The notes below the pieces were generated by a model, which searched no databases, was not told the origin of the DNA, and saw nothing but the letters and a program-made list of their open reading frames with translations. Below, piece by piece: positions 17,687 to 26,793 of a stretch of 64,000 bases of DNA. The stretch's first letter is position 1; each line of letters opens with the position of its first letter. Origin of the DNA: Acinetobacter sp. ANC 3813 (lineage in GTDB: Bacteria > Pseudomonadota > Gammaproteobacteria > Pseudomonadales > Moraxellaceae); the NCBI RefSeq assembly GCF_002135435.1, contig NZ_NEGK01000003.1, positions 310,001-374,000 of the forward strand. Reading direction: 5' to 3'. Position numbers and translations under genes: made by a program.

Positions 17687-18559
17687 TTAAGACAATTCAA
17701 TTCTGTTCAGCTGCTCCAAACTTTGCACTGCGGCTGAAAAGTCCAGCTGCTGCGCCTGCTGCTTTTCAATCAGTCCAAACTGTTTTTGAACCAAATGCAT
17801 GGCTGGCAGCTGCAGGTTTTCTTCTGCAATTAGATTGACTGCAATGCCAATATCTTTTTGCAGCAAATCCAAAGCAAAAGTTTTATCAAAACGGCGGTTC
17901 AGCACCCGCTGCGCCATAATATTTTCAGACATGCTGCTTTTGCCGCTGGAATGATTAATGCAGTTTAGCGCAGAAGCTAAATCTACGTCTTTCGACTTGA
18001 GCAGCGTCAAGCCTTCCGCTAGTGCCCACAAATGCGCTGCCATCAAAGTATTATTGACCGCTTTGACTGCAAAGCCTGCACCGCTTTCCCCCACATGTTC
18101 AATCAGGCCAGCAAAGGCATCAATCACCGGTTTTGCTTTGGCAAAGGCTTCAGCATCTCCGCCAATCATCACCGTTAATGTTCCGCGCTCTGCGCCAATG
18201 GTTTGACCTGAAACTGGCGCATCTAAATATGAAGATCCTAATACTTTTAGCTGCTGGCTCAAGCGCTGCGCAGATTCTGGCACACCGCTGGTGCAGTCAA
18301 TCCAAATACTGCCCGCTTTAGGCGGATGAGCAGCAATGAGCTGTTCTACATCAGCGCTGGTCGGCAGGCATGAGAAAATAAAATCTGCCTGAACAGCCTC
18401 TTCAATTGCTGCAGCTTGCGTACCAAAGGCCTCTGCATGTGCTATAGCCTTATCAAAATTGCGATTCCAAACAACAACTTCTAAGCCTGTTTTAGGCAAA
18501 TGAGAAGCCATATGCCATCCCATTGCCCCTAGTCCGATAAATGCTGCACGTTGACTCAA
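17687..18559 (-). CDS. 3-hydroxyisobutyrate-dehydrogenase-family reductase, likely RutE substitute
   Basis: A 290-residue NAD(P)H enzyme. The N-terminal Rossmann motif is GLGAMGWHMASHL, followed by the family signature DAPVSGQTIGAERGTLTVMIGG and the catalytic Lys region KAVNNTLMA. It is the last gene of the rut operon, ten bases after rutG. The pathway makes malonic semialdehyde, reduced by RutE in E. coli. No RutE is seen here, so this enzyme very likely does that step to give 3-hydroxypropionate (inference). The start is TTG at 18559 with GGAG six bases upstream; no ATG fits the fold. Confidence 0.85.
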   Translation of the reverse strand: MSQRAAFIGLGAMGWHMASHLPKTGLEVVVWNRNFDKAIAHAEAFGTQAAAIEEAVQADFIFSCLPTSADVEQLIAAHPPKAGSIWIDCTSGVPESAQRLSQQLKVLGSSYLDAPVSGQTIGAERGTLTVMIGGDAEAFAKAKPVIDAFAGLIEHVGESGAGFAVKAVNNTLMAAHLWALAEGLTLLKSKDVDLASALNCINHSSGKSSMSENIMAQRVLNRRFDKTFALDLLQKDIGIAVNLIAEENLQLPAMHLVQKQFGLIEKQQAQQLDFSAAVQSLEQLNRIELS

Positions 18560-18568
18560 AATATTCTC

Positions 18569-19921
18569 CTAGTGATGTACTGCAGTTGCCGCTGCTGAAG
18601 ATTCATCTTTAAGTTCTTCAGTTTTTTCTTCACCGCGATTTAAAAAGAAATTCAGGAAGATTGCTGCTAAAGTCGCTGTACCAATACCGCCTAAATCAAA
18701 GCTGCCGATATGCAGACTGAAGTTGCCTGTGCCCATAATTAAGCTGACTGCGGCAATCAATAAAGTACTGTTCTTGGTAAAATCAACTTTGTTGTCAATC
18801 CAGATTTTGGCGCCCGCAACTGTTATCAAGCCAAAGACCACAATCGATGCGCCGCCCAATAGCGCGACTGGAATCGTGCTGATCACCGCGCCAAATTTAG
18901 GCGATAAACCCAGCAAAATTGCGAATACACCTGCAACCACAAAAATGGTGGTCGAATACACTTTAGTAACCGCCATGACGCCAATGTTTTCAGCATAGGT
19001 GGTCATACCTGTACCGCCTACAGAGGCAGACATTGATGTACATACGCCATCCGCTAAAAACGCGCGGCCCATATAAGGATCAAGATTTTTACCTGTCATC
19101 GCAGAGACCGCTTTAAAGTGGCCTAAGTTTTCTGCAACTAAAATCAATGCAACAGGCGCAATCAGCAGCATCGCGCTGGCTTCAAATACAGGCGCTTGGA
19201 AACTTGGCAGACCAAACCATGCGGCATTGCCAATCACGCTGAAATCAATTGGCTTGCCAAAACCCATGACATTGGCGAGCAGGAAATACACAAAATATGC
19301 AGTAACAAGCCCAATCAACAATAATAAGCGGCGTATCATGCCTCTGGTAAAGACGGCAACTGCGCAAATGCACAGAATGGTCACAACGGCCATCCATGTA
19401 TCAAAAGTATTGCCCGAAACGCTTTTGATGGTCACTGGCGCAAGGTTTAAGCCAATAATCATGACAATAGCGCCAGTCACGATCGGCGGCATGAGTTTTT
19501 CAATCCATGCCGTTCCAGTTTTCATAACGATCAAACCTATGGCTGCATACAGCAGGCCACAGGCGATGGTGCCGCCCAATGCCAAAGGGATATTCGGATT
19601 AACTCCCACTCCGCTGTAACCGGTCACTGCAGCAACAGCACCAATAAACGCAAAGCTTGAGCCTAAATAGCTTGGCATGCGGCCGCCCGTGATCAGAAAG
19701 AATAAAATCGTCCCGATACCGGTAATGAAAATGGTTAAGTTGGGGTCAAATCCCATCAATAAAGGTGCAAGCACAGTTGCGCCAAACATGGCAAAGGCAT
19801 GCTGCAGCCCCAATACCATGCTTTTTGCAGGAGGTAAGTATTCATCAGTCTGTACTGGCGTTGTATCTAGATTGCCTTGATAAGGCTTAAATTTCGGAAA
19901 CCACGTTTCTTTTTCATTCAT
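18569..19921 (-). CDS. rutG: Pyrimidine permease of the rut operon
   Basis: A 450-residue nucleobase:cation symporter-2 (uracil/xanthine permease) with about 12-14 membrane spans. Family segments are VLGLQHAFAMFGATVLAPLLMGFDP, the PSYLGSSFAFIGA loop, and NLGHFKAVSAMTG in the substrate region. Its place after rutF and strong family resemblance identify the uracil importer. GGAGGGG is a very strong ribosome site. The hydrophilic tail (EEKTEELKDESS) is cytosolic. Confidence 0.92.
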   Translation of the reverse strand: MNEKETWFPKFKPYQGNLDTTPVQTDEYLPPAKSMVLGLQHAFAMFGATVLAPLLMGFDPNLTIFITGIGTILFFLITGGRMPSYLGSSFAFIGAVAAVTGYSGVGVNPNIPLALGGTIACGLLYAAIGLIVMKTGTAWIEKLMPPIVTGAIVMIIGLNLAPVTIKSVSGNTFDTWMAVVTILCICAVAVFTRGMIRRLLLLIGLVTAYFVYFLLANVMGFGKPIDFSVIGNAAWFGLPSFQAPVFEASAMLLIAPVALILVAENLGHFKAVSAMTGKNLDPYMGRAFLADGVCTSMSASVGGTGMTTYAENIGVMAVTKVYSTTIFVVAGVFAILLGLSPKFGAVISTIPVALLGGASIVVFGLITVAGAKIWIDNKVDFTKNSTLLIAAVSLIMGTGNFSLHIGSFDLGGIGTATLAAIFLNFFLNRGEEKTEELKDESSAAATAVHH

Positions 19922-19953
19922 TGGGTTTCCCCTCCTTCAGATGGGACTGGATC

Positions 19954-20517
19954 TCAGTTCATTGGTTGCGGTTCACAATAGTTTCTATTGAAATACATCA
20001 GTGCATTCAAACCATCCTGACGCTGCATGGCCTTTACCTCGCAGATCAGAACATCATGACTGCCGACAGACATGCTCTGTACTACTTCGCAGTCAAAAGA
20101 CACCAAAGCATCTTCTAAAACAGGCGCTTGCGTAGTCAAAGTGTTCCAAACACCATGCGAAAATCGTTCCTGCATAGGGGTTTTGCCGCCAAATAAATTT
20201 GAAAGCTGGCTTTGCTGTGCATTTAATGTGTTTACGCAAAGCACTTTATTGGCTTTAAATGTTTCAAATACAGACGCCGAACGGTTTAAACACACCAATA
20301 AAGTCGGCGGTGTATCGGTCACGCTGCACACCGCTGATGCCGTAAAACCCGCTTGGCCTGCCGGGCCTTGGGTTGTGATCACATTCACTGCTGCGCCTAA
20401 ATTGGACATCCCTTGGCGGAATAATTGCTGATCCATTTCAAAGCTTGCTTCAGTCATCGTCGAATGCAGTGGCTCTGCATGATTCATCATTTCCGTCGTC
20501 ATTAATTTGCTGTTCAT
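19954..20517 (-). CDS. rutF: Flavin reductase RutF
   Basis: Supplies reduced FMN to the RutA monooxygenase using NADH. The flavin-reductase-like domain covers residues ~30-185, with [38 protein letters not shown] typical of the HpaC/RutF group and a C-terminal YFNRNY segment. ATG at 20517 with GGAG seven bases upstream is chosen; an in-frame extension to 20601 would add 28 residues with no ribosome site. 187 residues. Confidence 0.93.
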   Translation of the reverse strand: MNSKLMTTEMMNHAEPLHSTMTEASFEMDQQLFRQGMSNLGAAVNVITTQGPAGQAGFTASAVCSVTDTPPTLLVCLNRSASVFETFKANKVLCVNTLNAQQSQLSNLFGGKTPMQERFSHGVWNTLTTQAPVLEDALVSFDCEVVQSMSVGSHDVLICEVKAMQRQDGLNALMYFNRNYCEPQPMN

Positions 20518-20578
20518 GACTATTCTCCAAGGCTGAAAGCGATCTATGCTGCATTTCAGCCTGCTGTTAAATATAGAT

Positions 20579-20959
20579 TTACAGGTGTGCGATTGAAGCA
20601 ATTTCGACTAAGGCATCTGGCTTAACCAGTCCTGTCTGCACGCAATAGCGCGCTGGCTTGTCCCCAGGGAAATACTCTGCATAAACCTCATTAAAGGCAG
20701 CGTAATTGGCCCAATCGGTCAGAAAAATATGATTAAAGGTCACATCTGCCATCGTGCCGCCAGCCGTTTCCAATACTTTTTTAATGGTTTCCAAAATGTG
20801 ACGGGCTTGCGCAGCGCAATCGCCCACATGCACCACATTGTTATTTTCATCAAAAGCTAAAGTGCCAGAAACATACACAATATTGTCTGCCTTCGTTGCT
20901 GGTACAAATGGCGCAAGCGGTGTTCCCGTTCCTGCTGGGACAATAATTTCTTTAGGCAT
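20579..20959 (-). CDS. rutC: RutC, 3-aminoacrylate deaminase (RidA family)
   Basis: A small trimeric RidA/YjgF-family enzyme thought to hydrolyse 3-aminoacrylate to malonic semialdehyde. It shows [49 protein letters not shown], and the C-terminal [25 protein letters not shown] with the ring-contact Arg and the conserved Cys. Start ATG at 20959 has GGAG six bases upstream. 126 residues. Confidence 0.93.
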   Translation of the reverse strand: MPKEIIVPAGTGTPLAPFVPATKADNIVYVSGTLAFDENNNVVHVGDCAAQARHILETIKKVLETAGGTMADVTFNHIFLTDWANYAAFNEVYAEYFPGDKPARYCVQTGLVKPDALVEIASIAHL

Positions 20960-21018
20960 GGCATTCTCCAAATTTTTTAATCAAGCTATAGGGTCAAAAA
21001 GTCTAAGTACAAAAAGGT

Positions 21019-21774
21019 TTAAGCTGATTTTTCAAGCTGCAATTGCGGCTTAAATGTCTCAACAAAGTTTTTGGTGTCTGATACCCAGCCAAAGAAAGTT
21101 TTAATGTTGAATAAGCTCGCCTCATGCGCCTCTACAGGCCCAGCCTGATAGCAGGCATCATATAGCGCCACGCCAAAATACTCGAGGAAGAAGCCGTCAC
21201 GTAAAGTCGATTCCACACAGACATTGGTGGCAATGCCAACAAAGACTAAATTGCGGATACCGCGGCAGCGCAGCATGCTGTCCAAAGCCGTGTTGAAGAA
21301 CCCGCTGTAGCGAGGTTTTTCAATCACAAGGTCTTGTTCTAAAGGCTGCAACTCATCAATCAGTTCAAAATCCCAATGCCCTTTTGCCAGTAAAGTGCCC
21401 TGCAATTCAGGCTTTTTACGCATCGTTTTTAAAGCGTTGGATTTGTGGAAGTTTGGAGAATCCTCTCCGCCTGCTTCACGGTATTGATCATCCCAGCCAT
21501 TTTTAAAATAAATCACTTGAATGCCTGCTTCATGCGCTGCCGCCACGGCTTTTTTGATGTTTTCAACTACTGGCTTCGTTTTTGAAACATCAAAGCCGGC
21601 TAAATCTAAGTAGCCGCCCATTGAGGTATAGGCATTTTGCATATCAATCACAATCAGCGCAGTTTGCTCAGGCGCAAGCGCAATCGCTTCCGGCGCTGCG
21701 GCTAAAATTTTTCCTGATCCTGCTTTTGCAGTGAAACCGCTGCACACCACGGTATCTGTAGTTAATTGGCTCAT
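21019..21774 (-). CDS. rutB: Ureidoacrylate amidohydrolase RutB
   Basis: A 251-residue isochorismatase-fold amidohydrolase that cleaves ureidoacrylate to carbamate and aminoacrylate. The catalytic Asp lies in VIDMQNAY (Asp44), the Lys in [11 protein letters not shown], and the nucleophile Cys in [14 protein letters not shown]. Its ATG overlaps the rutA stop by four bases (ATGA), so the two are translationally coupled. Confidence 0.94.
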   Translation of the reverse strand: MSQLTTDTVVCSGFTAKAGSGKILAAAPEAIALAPEQTALIVIDMQNAYTSMGGYLDLAGFDVSKTKPVVENIKKAVAAAHEAGIQVIYFKNGWDDQYREAGGEDSPNFHKSNALKTMRKKPELQGTLLAKGHWDFELIDELQPLEQDLVIEKPRYSGFFNTALDSMLRCRGIRNLVFVGIATNVCVESTLRDGFFLEYFGVALYDACYQAGPVEAHEASLFNIKTFFGWVSDTKNFVETFKPQLQLEKSA

Positions 21775-22886
21775 GCTGATTTCTCCAAAAGTGTTAAGTT
21801 TGCTTGGTCTTCTTCAATCACTACACCTTGACGGCTTGTCATTAATGGTTGAATACGCTGACCGAAATCTTCTATACCTTGAATAAAATCATCAAAAGTC
21901 AATAAGATGCCGCCTGTTCCTTCAATCCCTTCCAGCTCATCCAGCATCTTCGCCACATTTTCAAATGAACCGACCAATGTCCCCATATTGATATTCACTG
22001 GCGAAACACTGGAAGCCATTTGACGGATATTGGTATCTTTGCCCGAAGTTGTATCTTTGCCGCCTTGATTTTTCAGCCAGTTGATTGCTTCCATATCGGC
22101 GCCATCGTTATAGCTTTGCCATTTTGCAAACGCTTCTTCATCTGTTTCTGCGGCAATGACCATGAACAGTACGTAAGTTTGCACGTCACGTCCGGTTTTG
22201 TCGGTATGCGCTTTCAAGCGGTCATTGATATCAGCAAAGGCTGTTGGCGTATTTAAACCTTTGCCAAAAACAAAGTTGTAATCTGCATACTGTGCTGAGA
22301 ATGCCAAGCCCGAATCTGACTGGCCTGCACAAATGATCTTCATATCCGCTTGCGGAATTGGGCTCACTCGGCAATCTTCCATTTGGAAATGTTCGCCTTT
22401 AAAGTCTGATTTTCCCGTCGCCCATAAATCACGCAGCACTTGCACATATTCAGATAAATATTCATAGCGCTTGCCAAAATATTCATCACCTGGCCACATG
22501 CCCATTTGCGTATATTCCGGCGCTTGCCAGCCAGTCACCACATTCAGTCCAAAACGGCCGTTTGAAATTGAATCAATGGTTGAAGCCATACGCGCAACAA
22601 TCGCTGGCGGCATAACCAAAGTCGCTGCTGTTGCATAAATTTGAATTTTGCTGGTGACTGCAGCTAGACCCGCCATCAAGGTAAATGTTTCTAAATTGTG
22701 TTCCCAAAATTCAGTTTTACCGCCAAAGCCGCGCAGCTTAATCATCGATAAAGCAAAGTCAAAACCGTAATGTTCAGCACGCTGTACAATCTGCTTATTC
22801 ATCTCGAAACTTGGTTTGTACTGCGGCGCATTTTCAGAAAGTAACCAGCCGTTATTGCCAATTGGACAGAAGACACCGATTTTCAT
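21771..22886 (-). CDS. rutA: Pyrimidine monooxygenase RutA
   Basis: FMN-dependent luciferase-fold monooxygenase that opens uracil or thymine between N3 and C4. It starts [15 protein letters not shown] and keeps [43 protein letters not shown] and [13 protein letters not shown], very close to the E. coli enzyme. The ATG at 22886 has AAGGTGG just upstream; a 13-codon in-frame extension lacks support. First gene of the operon, with a long AT-rich leader containing two palindromes. Confidence 0.96.
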   Translation of the reverse strand: MKIGVFCPIGNNGWLLSENAPQYKPSFEMNKQIVQRAEHYGFDFALSMIKLRGFGGKTEFWEHNLETFTLMAGLAAVTSKIQIYATAATLVMPPAIVARMASTIDSISNGRFGLNVVTGWQAPEYTQMGMWPGDEYFGKRYEYLSEYVQVLRDLWATGKSDFKGEHFQMEDCRVSPIPQADMKIICAGQSDSGLAFSAQYADYNFVFGKGLNTPTAFADINDRLKAHTDKTGRDVQTYVLFMVIAAETDEEAFAKWQSYNDGADMEAINWLKNQGGKDTTSGKDTNIRQMASSVSPVNINMGTLVGSFENVAKMLDELEGIEGTGGILLTFDDFIQGIEDFGQRIQPLMTSRQGVVIEEDQANLTLLEKSA

Positions 22887-22900
22887 ATTCACCACCTTTA

Positions 22901-22918
22901 TTTTACCAATGAGTAAAA
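22901..22918. promoter_or_regulatory. Operator-like palindrome 1 near rutA
   Basis: TTTTAC-N6-GTAAAA, 15 bp upstream of the rutA ATG. The same half-sites with the same 6-bp spacing recur at 23021-23038, so a dimeric regulator is likely. It does not resemble the E. coli RutR site. Confidence 0.5.
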
Positions 22919-23020
22919 AACTCACTTAAATTTAAAAACATATTTACTATAATTATTATTTAGCAATTGCTGTGCCAACTATTATTTATATTTATTTTTC
23001 ATATACTTAATATTTTTAGT

Positions 23021-23038
23021 TTTTACTTTTTAGTAAAA
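23021..23038. promoter_or_regulatory. Operator-like palindrome 2 near rutA
   Basis: A second TTTTAC-N6-GTAAAA, 120 bp upstream of the first; here the arms extend to 7 bp (TTTTTAC / GTAAAAA). Confidence 0.5.
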
Positions 23039-23166
23039 AACACCCTATTCTTCTATGCGCATTTTTAGTGTGCAATGATTTAAAAAGGTGCGCTTTATGA
23101 ACCAAGACATTGCTCAGCGCATTTAAAAATTTCATCTAAAGTTCAGCAAGCGTGCTATCCCAAAAC

Positions 23167-23197
23167 AAAAAAAGCCCGATATGATGATCGGGCTTTT
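23167..23197 (-). terminator. Terminator of rutD
   Basis: AAAAGCCCGAT / ATCGGGCTTTT stem whose T7 lies on the minus strand. It separates rutD from rutA transcription. Confidence 0.92.
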
Positions 23198-23223
23198 GGT
23201 TATGCTTTTATTGAAGTGCGTGC

Positions 23224-24021
23224 TTAGCTCAGCAGAAATTTCAGCAGCGCTTCATTGATTTGTGCTGTTTCGGTTTGCGTTGACGCATGTGCCCCAGAAG
23301 CAAATATTTCAAGCTCTCCTTGCCCTAAGCTTTTCTGCAAATCTGCAGATTTTTTTACAGGCACTAGAAAGTCATCCTGATTGGCAATCAATTGTATCTG
23401 AGTATTTTTTAAAGCCTCGGCATGCTGATCATTCACGCTAAACTGTTGCAGCGCCTGTAGACGCATCAGCACATTATGTGAAAGCGGAAAGTTCGTGAGC
23501 TGCGCATTTTCGGCTTGCTCCAAACTTTCTTGATGTTCTGAAATCCATTGCGGCGGATATAAAAAAAGCGCCTGTGCGCGCACGTAGGCTTCAGCTCCGC
23601 TATGCTTCAGCAAACTGATGCGCGCCTGAAAGCATTTATGTGTATGCCCATCCAGCTGATTCCATGCATTGATGCAGCTTAAACGGCCAAACTCGATTGG
23701 CTCTTGAGCAGCTGAAATTAATCTGCCCAACTCTATGCCAATATGGCCGCCAAGCGCATGGCCAATAAAATGAAACTTTTGAATGCCTATATCTTTCAGA
23801 ATATTTAAAACCTGCTGCGCCATATGCTGCATGCTGTAATCGGCAGGCAATGCTTCCGCATCTGCATGACAGCCCTCATGATCATAGGTCAAAACATGAA
23901 AATGCTGCTGCAATGCCTCTAATTGCGGTTTCCAAAATTCGCCATGGCCGCCAAGGCCTGATGAAAGAATAAGGTGCTCAGCTTGTGCATTGTCAGTACA
24001 AGGATGAATTTGATAGTGCAT
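23224..24021 (-). CDS. rutD: RutD, alpha/beta hydrolase-fold carbamate/aminoacrylate hydrolase
   Basis: 265 residues. It shows SSGLGGHGEFWKPQLEAL, LTYDHEGCHADAEALPADYS, FHFIGHALGGHIGIELG and NQLDGHTHKCFQARISLLKHSGAEAYVRAQALFLYPPQWI, all matching RutD. The nucleophile-elbow Ser is Ala (GHALGG), as I recall for the E. coli protein, so it is not a normal serine hydrolase. In E. coli rutD lies inside the operon; here it is its own unit upstream of rutA, ended by a strong terminator. Confidence 0.9.
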   Translation of the reverse strand: MHYQIHPCTDNAQAEHLILSSGLGGHGEFWKPQLEALQQHFHVLTYDHEGCHADAEALPADYSMQHMAQQVLNILKDIGIQKFHFIGHALGGHIGIELGRLISAAQEPIEFGRLSCINAWNQLDGHTHKCFQARISLLKHSGAEAYVRAQALFLYPPQWISEHQESLEQAENAQLTNFPLSHNVLMRLQALQQFSVNDQHAEALKNTQIQLIANQDDFLVPVKKSADLQKSLGQGELEIFASGAHASTQTETAQINEALLKFLLS

Positions 24022-24124
24022 GGAATGGTCTTCGCTGCTAGAGAGTTATTTTACCATTCAGCAAAAAATGTGCCGACTCTGTGCACACTGCGGCTTATTG
24101 GATCATTCTCTGCAATTTTATCAT

Positions 24125-24385
24125 TTAGATCCAATACACATTTACACTGTAAAAAAACTCTTTCACTTCAAATCGCACTTGATAGCCAAGTTCTGTCAAT
24201 TCAGCGGATAAACTTCGAATTTCTTCTAAAGGCAGATGTTTAGGCAATACCGTAAAAACTGCCGTATTTCCTTGCTGAGCATTATTTTCAATCATTTGCG
24301 CAAGACGGCTCTTATACAGGTCAATATTTAAATTGGCATTTTCCGACAACTCTTTCGCCAAAGCCGCAGTAATAAAACTGTTCAT
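24125..24385 (-). CDS. Small conserved-looking protein, 86 residues, unknown
   Basis: A soluble protein with helix-rich first half (ITAALAKELSENANLNIDLYKSRLAQMIENNAQQ) and a beta/alpha second half (AVFTVLPKHLPLEEIRSLSAELTELGYQVRFEV) ending YSVNVYWI. The ATG at 24385 with AAGAG upstream is preferred; an in-frame ATG at 24424 has no ribosome site. No family recognised. Tandem with rutD, 103 bp apart, but probably separate. Confidence 0.6.
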   Translation of the reverse strand: MNSFITAALAKELSENANLNIDLYKSRLAQMIENNAQQGNTAVFTVLPKHLPLEEIRSLSAELTELGYQVRFEVKEFFYSVNVYWI

Positions 24386-24482
24386 GATTTCATGCTCTTT
24401 ACTCAAAGATTGACTCTTTAACATAATCGAATTTCAGCAAAAATCCGTGTATATTTTGCAACCATTTTTTTATCTAGCACAT

Positions 24483-24512
24483 AAAAAATCCCTCACAAAT
24501 GAGGGAGTTTTT
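24483..24512 (-). terminator. Terminator of the DegS-like gene
   Basis: TCCCTCA / TGAGGGA stem with CAAA loop and a T6 on the minus strand. Confidence 0.88.
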
Positions 24513-24523
24513 AGCTTAGCCTT

Positions 24524-25708
24524 TTAACGCGGTAAAGGAATGTATTGTGAATCAGCATTCAGCTCTTGGTTTTTTTTCTCTGCGATTTCAACATTCACAT
24601 TCATGATCTTCTGGTCACGTTCAATTTCCAATTGAACAATGCTGTTTGGCGCCTGCATTGCCACATAATTAATCAAATGCGATGCAGAGCTTATGACCTC
24701 ATCATTCATTTTTAGAATTTTGTCGCCGCGCTTAATGCCCGCTTTACCTGCTGGGCCAGCCGCTAACACATCTACCGCCACAACACCCTGCTGCTTCGGA
24801 GCAAATACATCTTCCTGTGCAACAGACTGTACTGTAATGCCTAAAAAGCCGCGAATGACTCGGCCATCTTTTAAAATTGAATTAAAGACTTGCTGACAAA
24901 CTTTGGCTGGAATGGCAAAACCAATCCCTAAAGATCCGCCAGACTGCGAGAAAATTGCCGTATTTACGCCAATTAAATTGCCTGCCACATCAATTAAGGC
25001 ACCGCCTGAGTTGCCCGGATTAATAGCAGCATCAGTTTGAATAAAGTCTTCATAGGTATTGATGCCTAAATCCGAACGGCCTGTTGCAGAAATAATGCCT
25101 TGAGTGACCGTTTGCCCTACGCCAAATGGGTTGCCAATGGCGAGCACAACATCGCCCACTTCATTGCCGCTGAGTTTAAACGGCAAAACTGGAAGCTGAT
25201 TCATTTCAATTTTAATCACTGCAAGATCGGTATCAGGATCTGTACCCACCACTTTGGCAGATGCGCGGCGGCCATCATGCAACCCGACAATGATCTGATC
25301 TGCCTGAGCAATCACATGATTATTTGTCAGAATATAACCGTCTGGACTGACAATAACGCCAGAACCTAAACTGTTTTCATTTGGATCTTGCTTCAGCTGA
25401 TCAGGAAATTGATTGCCAAAAAATTCACGAAAAGAAGGGTCGCTCAATAAAGGATTTTCTTTTTGATTGACCTTTTGCATGGTAAAAATATTGACCACTG
25501 CTGGCGCCGCAACTTTGACAGCCGCACTGTATGAAACCACACCGCCAGTACGTGAAGTATTAATTAAAGGTTCGACTTTTTCTGCAGGCAATCTTACCCC
25601 GTCCGGCATGACAGGCGCTTTGGGCTTTTGCAGCTGCTGCCAGCCAATAAAACCTAAAATGACGATAATCAGCAACACCCAAGGCAACCACGTAAAACTC
25701 CGGCGCAC
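24524..25708 (-). CDS. DegS/AlgW-type membrane-anchored serine protease
   Basis: Periplasmic HtrA-family protease held by one N-terminal helix (residues 8-23). The catalytic triad is intact: His131 in TNNHVI, Asp161 in DTDLAVI, Ser234 in NPGNSGGAL. One PDZ domain follows (~270-375), the DegS/AlgW plan rather than the two-PDZ DegP plan. In Enterobacteria and Pseudomonas such proteases start the sigma-E/AlgU cascade by cutting RseA/MucA; neither is in this window. A Nif3-like gene is divergent, as I recall near algW in Pseudomonas. Confidence 0.9.
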   Translation of the reverse strand: MRRSFTWLPWVLLIIVILGFIGWQQLQKPKAPVMPDGVRLPAEKVEPLINTSRTGGVVSYSAAVKVAAPAVVNIFTMQKVNQKENPLLSDPSFREFFGNQFPDQLKQDPNENSLGSGVIVSPDGYILTNNHVIAQADQIIVGLHDGRRASAKVVGTDPDTDLAVIKIEMNQLPVLPFKLSGNEVGDVVLAIGNPFGVGQTVTQGIISATGRSDLGINTYEDFIQTDAAINPGNSGGALIDVAGNLIGVNTAIFSQSGGSLGIGFAIPAKVCQQVFNSILKDGRVIRGFLGITVQSVAQEDVFAPKQQGVVAVDVLAAGPAGKAGIKRGDKILKMNDEVISSASHLINYVAMQAPNSIVQLEIERDQKIMNVNVEIAEKKNQELNADSQYIPLPR

Positions 25709-25878
25709 AGTTCTATCCTCTAAATCTTATATTTGTTGATGACTCAATTATTTAACTCATATTGTAAAGGAATTTTTCGGTCTGACTTCAAAAAAAACAC
25801 ATAGTTTTGTGCTGCTTTAGTTACAATTAAATGCATGTTTAAATAGTAAAAATTGATTTTTGAATTGGCGGACCGCAG

Positions 25879-26637
25879 ATGGCTCAATTAAACGATATTA
25901 TTCAATGGTGCGATCAGACCCTAAAATCGCGCGAATTTAAAGATTATGCGCCCAATGGTTTGCAAATTGAGGGCAAATCCGAAGTTAAAAAAATACTGTG
26001 TGCCGTAACTGCTTCGCAAGATGCAATTGATGTCGCCATTGCCCAAGGCGCTGACTTGCTGCTGGTTCATCATGGTTATTTTTGGAAAGGCGAAGCTTAC
26101 CCAATTACAGGCATGCGCGGCAAACGCATCAAAACTTTAATTCAAAATGACATTTCACTTGTTGGCTACCATTTGCCTTTAGACAGTCACCCGACGCTTG
26201 GCAACAATGCAGCAATTGCTGATTTACTGCAATTAGAACGTATTGAAGCTTTAGATCCAAGTGAACGCAACCCTATTGGCAACATTGGCTTTTTAAAACA
26301 GCCGATGTCACCGCAGGAATTCAAAGCTTTTGTGTCAGAACAACTGCATTTTGATGCCATTCATTTGCCGGCAGATAAAGCATCAGTGCAAAAAATTGGA
26401 TATTGTACGGGCGGCGCGCAAGACTATATTAGCAAAGCAGCTGAGCAAAATTGTGATGCCTATATTTCTGGCGAAGTGAGTGAACGTACTTTCTATGAAG
26501 CCAAAGAACTCAATGTGCATTACTATGCCTGCGGCCATCATGCGACCGAGCGCTATGGCGTACAGCGCCTCGGAAAAGCTATTTCAGAACAGTTCAATAT
26601 TGAGTATAGTTATTTCGAATTAAACAATCCGATTTAA
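25879..26637 (+). CDS. Nif3-like dinuclear metal centre protein
   Basis: 252 residues of the YbgI/Nif3 family, a hexameric toroid with a two-metal site. Motifs are the early DYAPNGLQIEG, LLLVHHGYFW (metal-binding His pair), GYHLPLDSHPTLGNNA, and late GEVSERTFYEA and CGHHATERYGVQ. The family also includes GTP cyclohydrolase-like activities, but the cellular role is unsettled. Divergent from the protease gene. No obvious ribosome site beyond GCGGACCGCAG. Confidence 0.93.
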   Translation: MAQLNDIIQWCDQTLKSREFKDYAPNGLQIEGKSEVKKILCAVTASQDAIDVAIAQGADLLLVHHGYFWKGEAYPITGMRGKRIKTLIQNDISLVGYHLPLDSHPTLGNNAAIADLLQLERIEALDPSERNPIGNIGFLKQPMSPQEFKAFVSEQLHFDAIHLPADKASVQKIGYCTGGAQDYISKAAEQNCDAYISGEVSERTFYEAKELNVHYYACGHHATERYGVQRLGKAISEQFNIEYSYFELNNPI

Positions 26638-26793
26638 TTTAGTAAAAGCCTGCTTTGGCATTTTCCTTTATACGTATAAATTCGAGCTTTATTCTGTAAT
26701 CTTATTTATAAGCAATGCGCAATTTAAGCCAAGAATCTATTACAATAAGGCCACTAAATGTCAAAACCCAGCAAAATGCAAGGAATTGAAAAC

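Larger units (their letters stand above)
22887..23223. other. rutA leader and rutD 3' region
   Basis: 337 bp without a convincing gene. It holds the rutD terminator (23167-23197), a very AT-rich promoter stretch (about 22930-23040) and two identical palindromes. A 9-codon frame (23098-23127, plus strand) is too short to call. Confidence 0.7.

Noticed and set aside
19227..19619. 130-codon plus-strand frame within rutG
   Set aside because: Antisense shadow of membrane-span codons; no start signal.
23098..23127. Nine-codon frame (MNQDIAQRI) with upstream AAAGGTG between rutA and rutD
   Set aside because: Could be a leader peptide or remnant regulator start, but is too short and faces away from rutA.
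23224..24021. rutD considered inactive because Ser is missing from the elbow
   Set aside because: The Ala at this position also occurs in the E. coli RutD sequence as I recall it, so it is a family trait, not damage.
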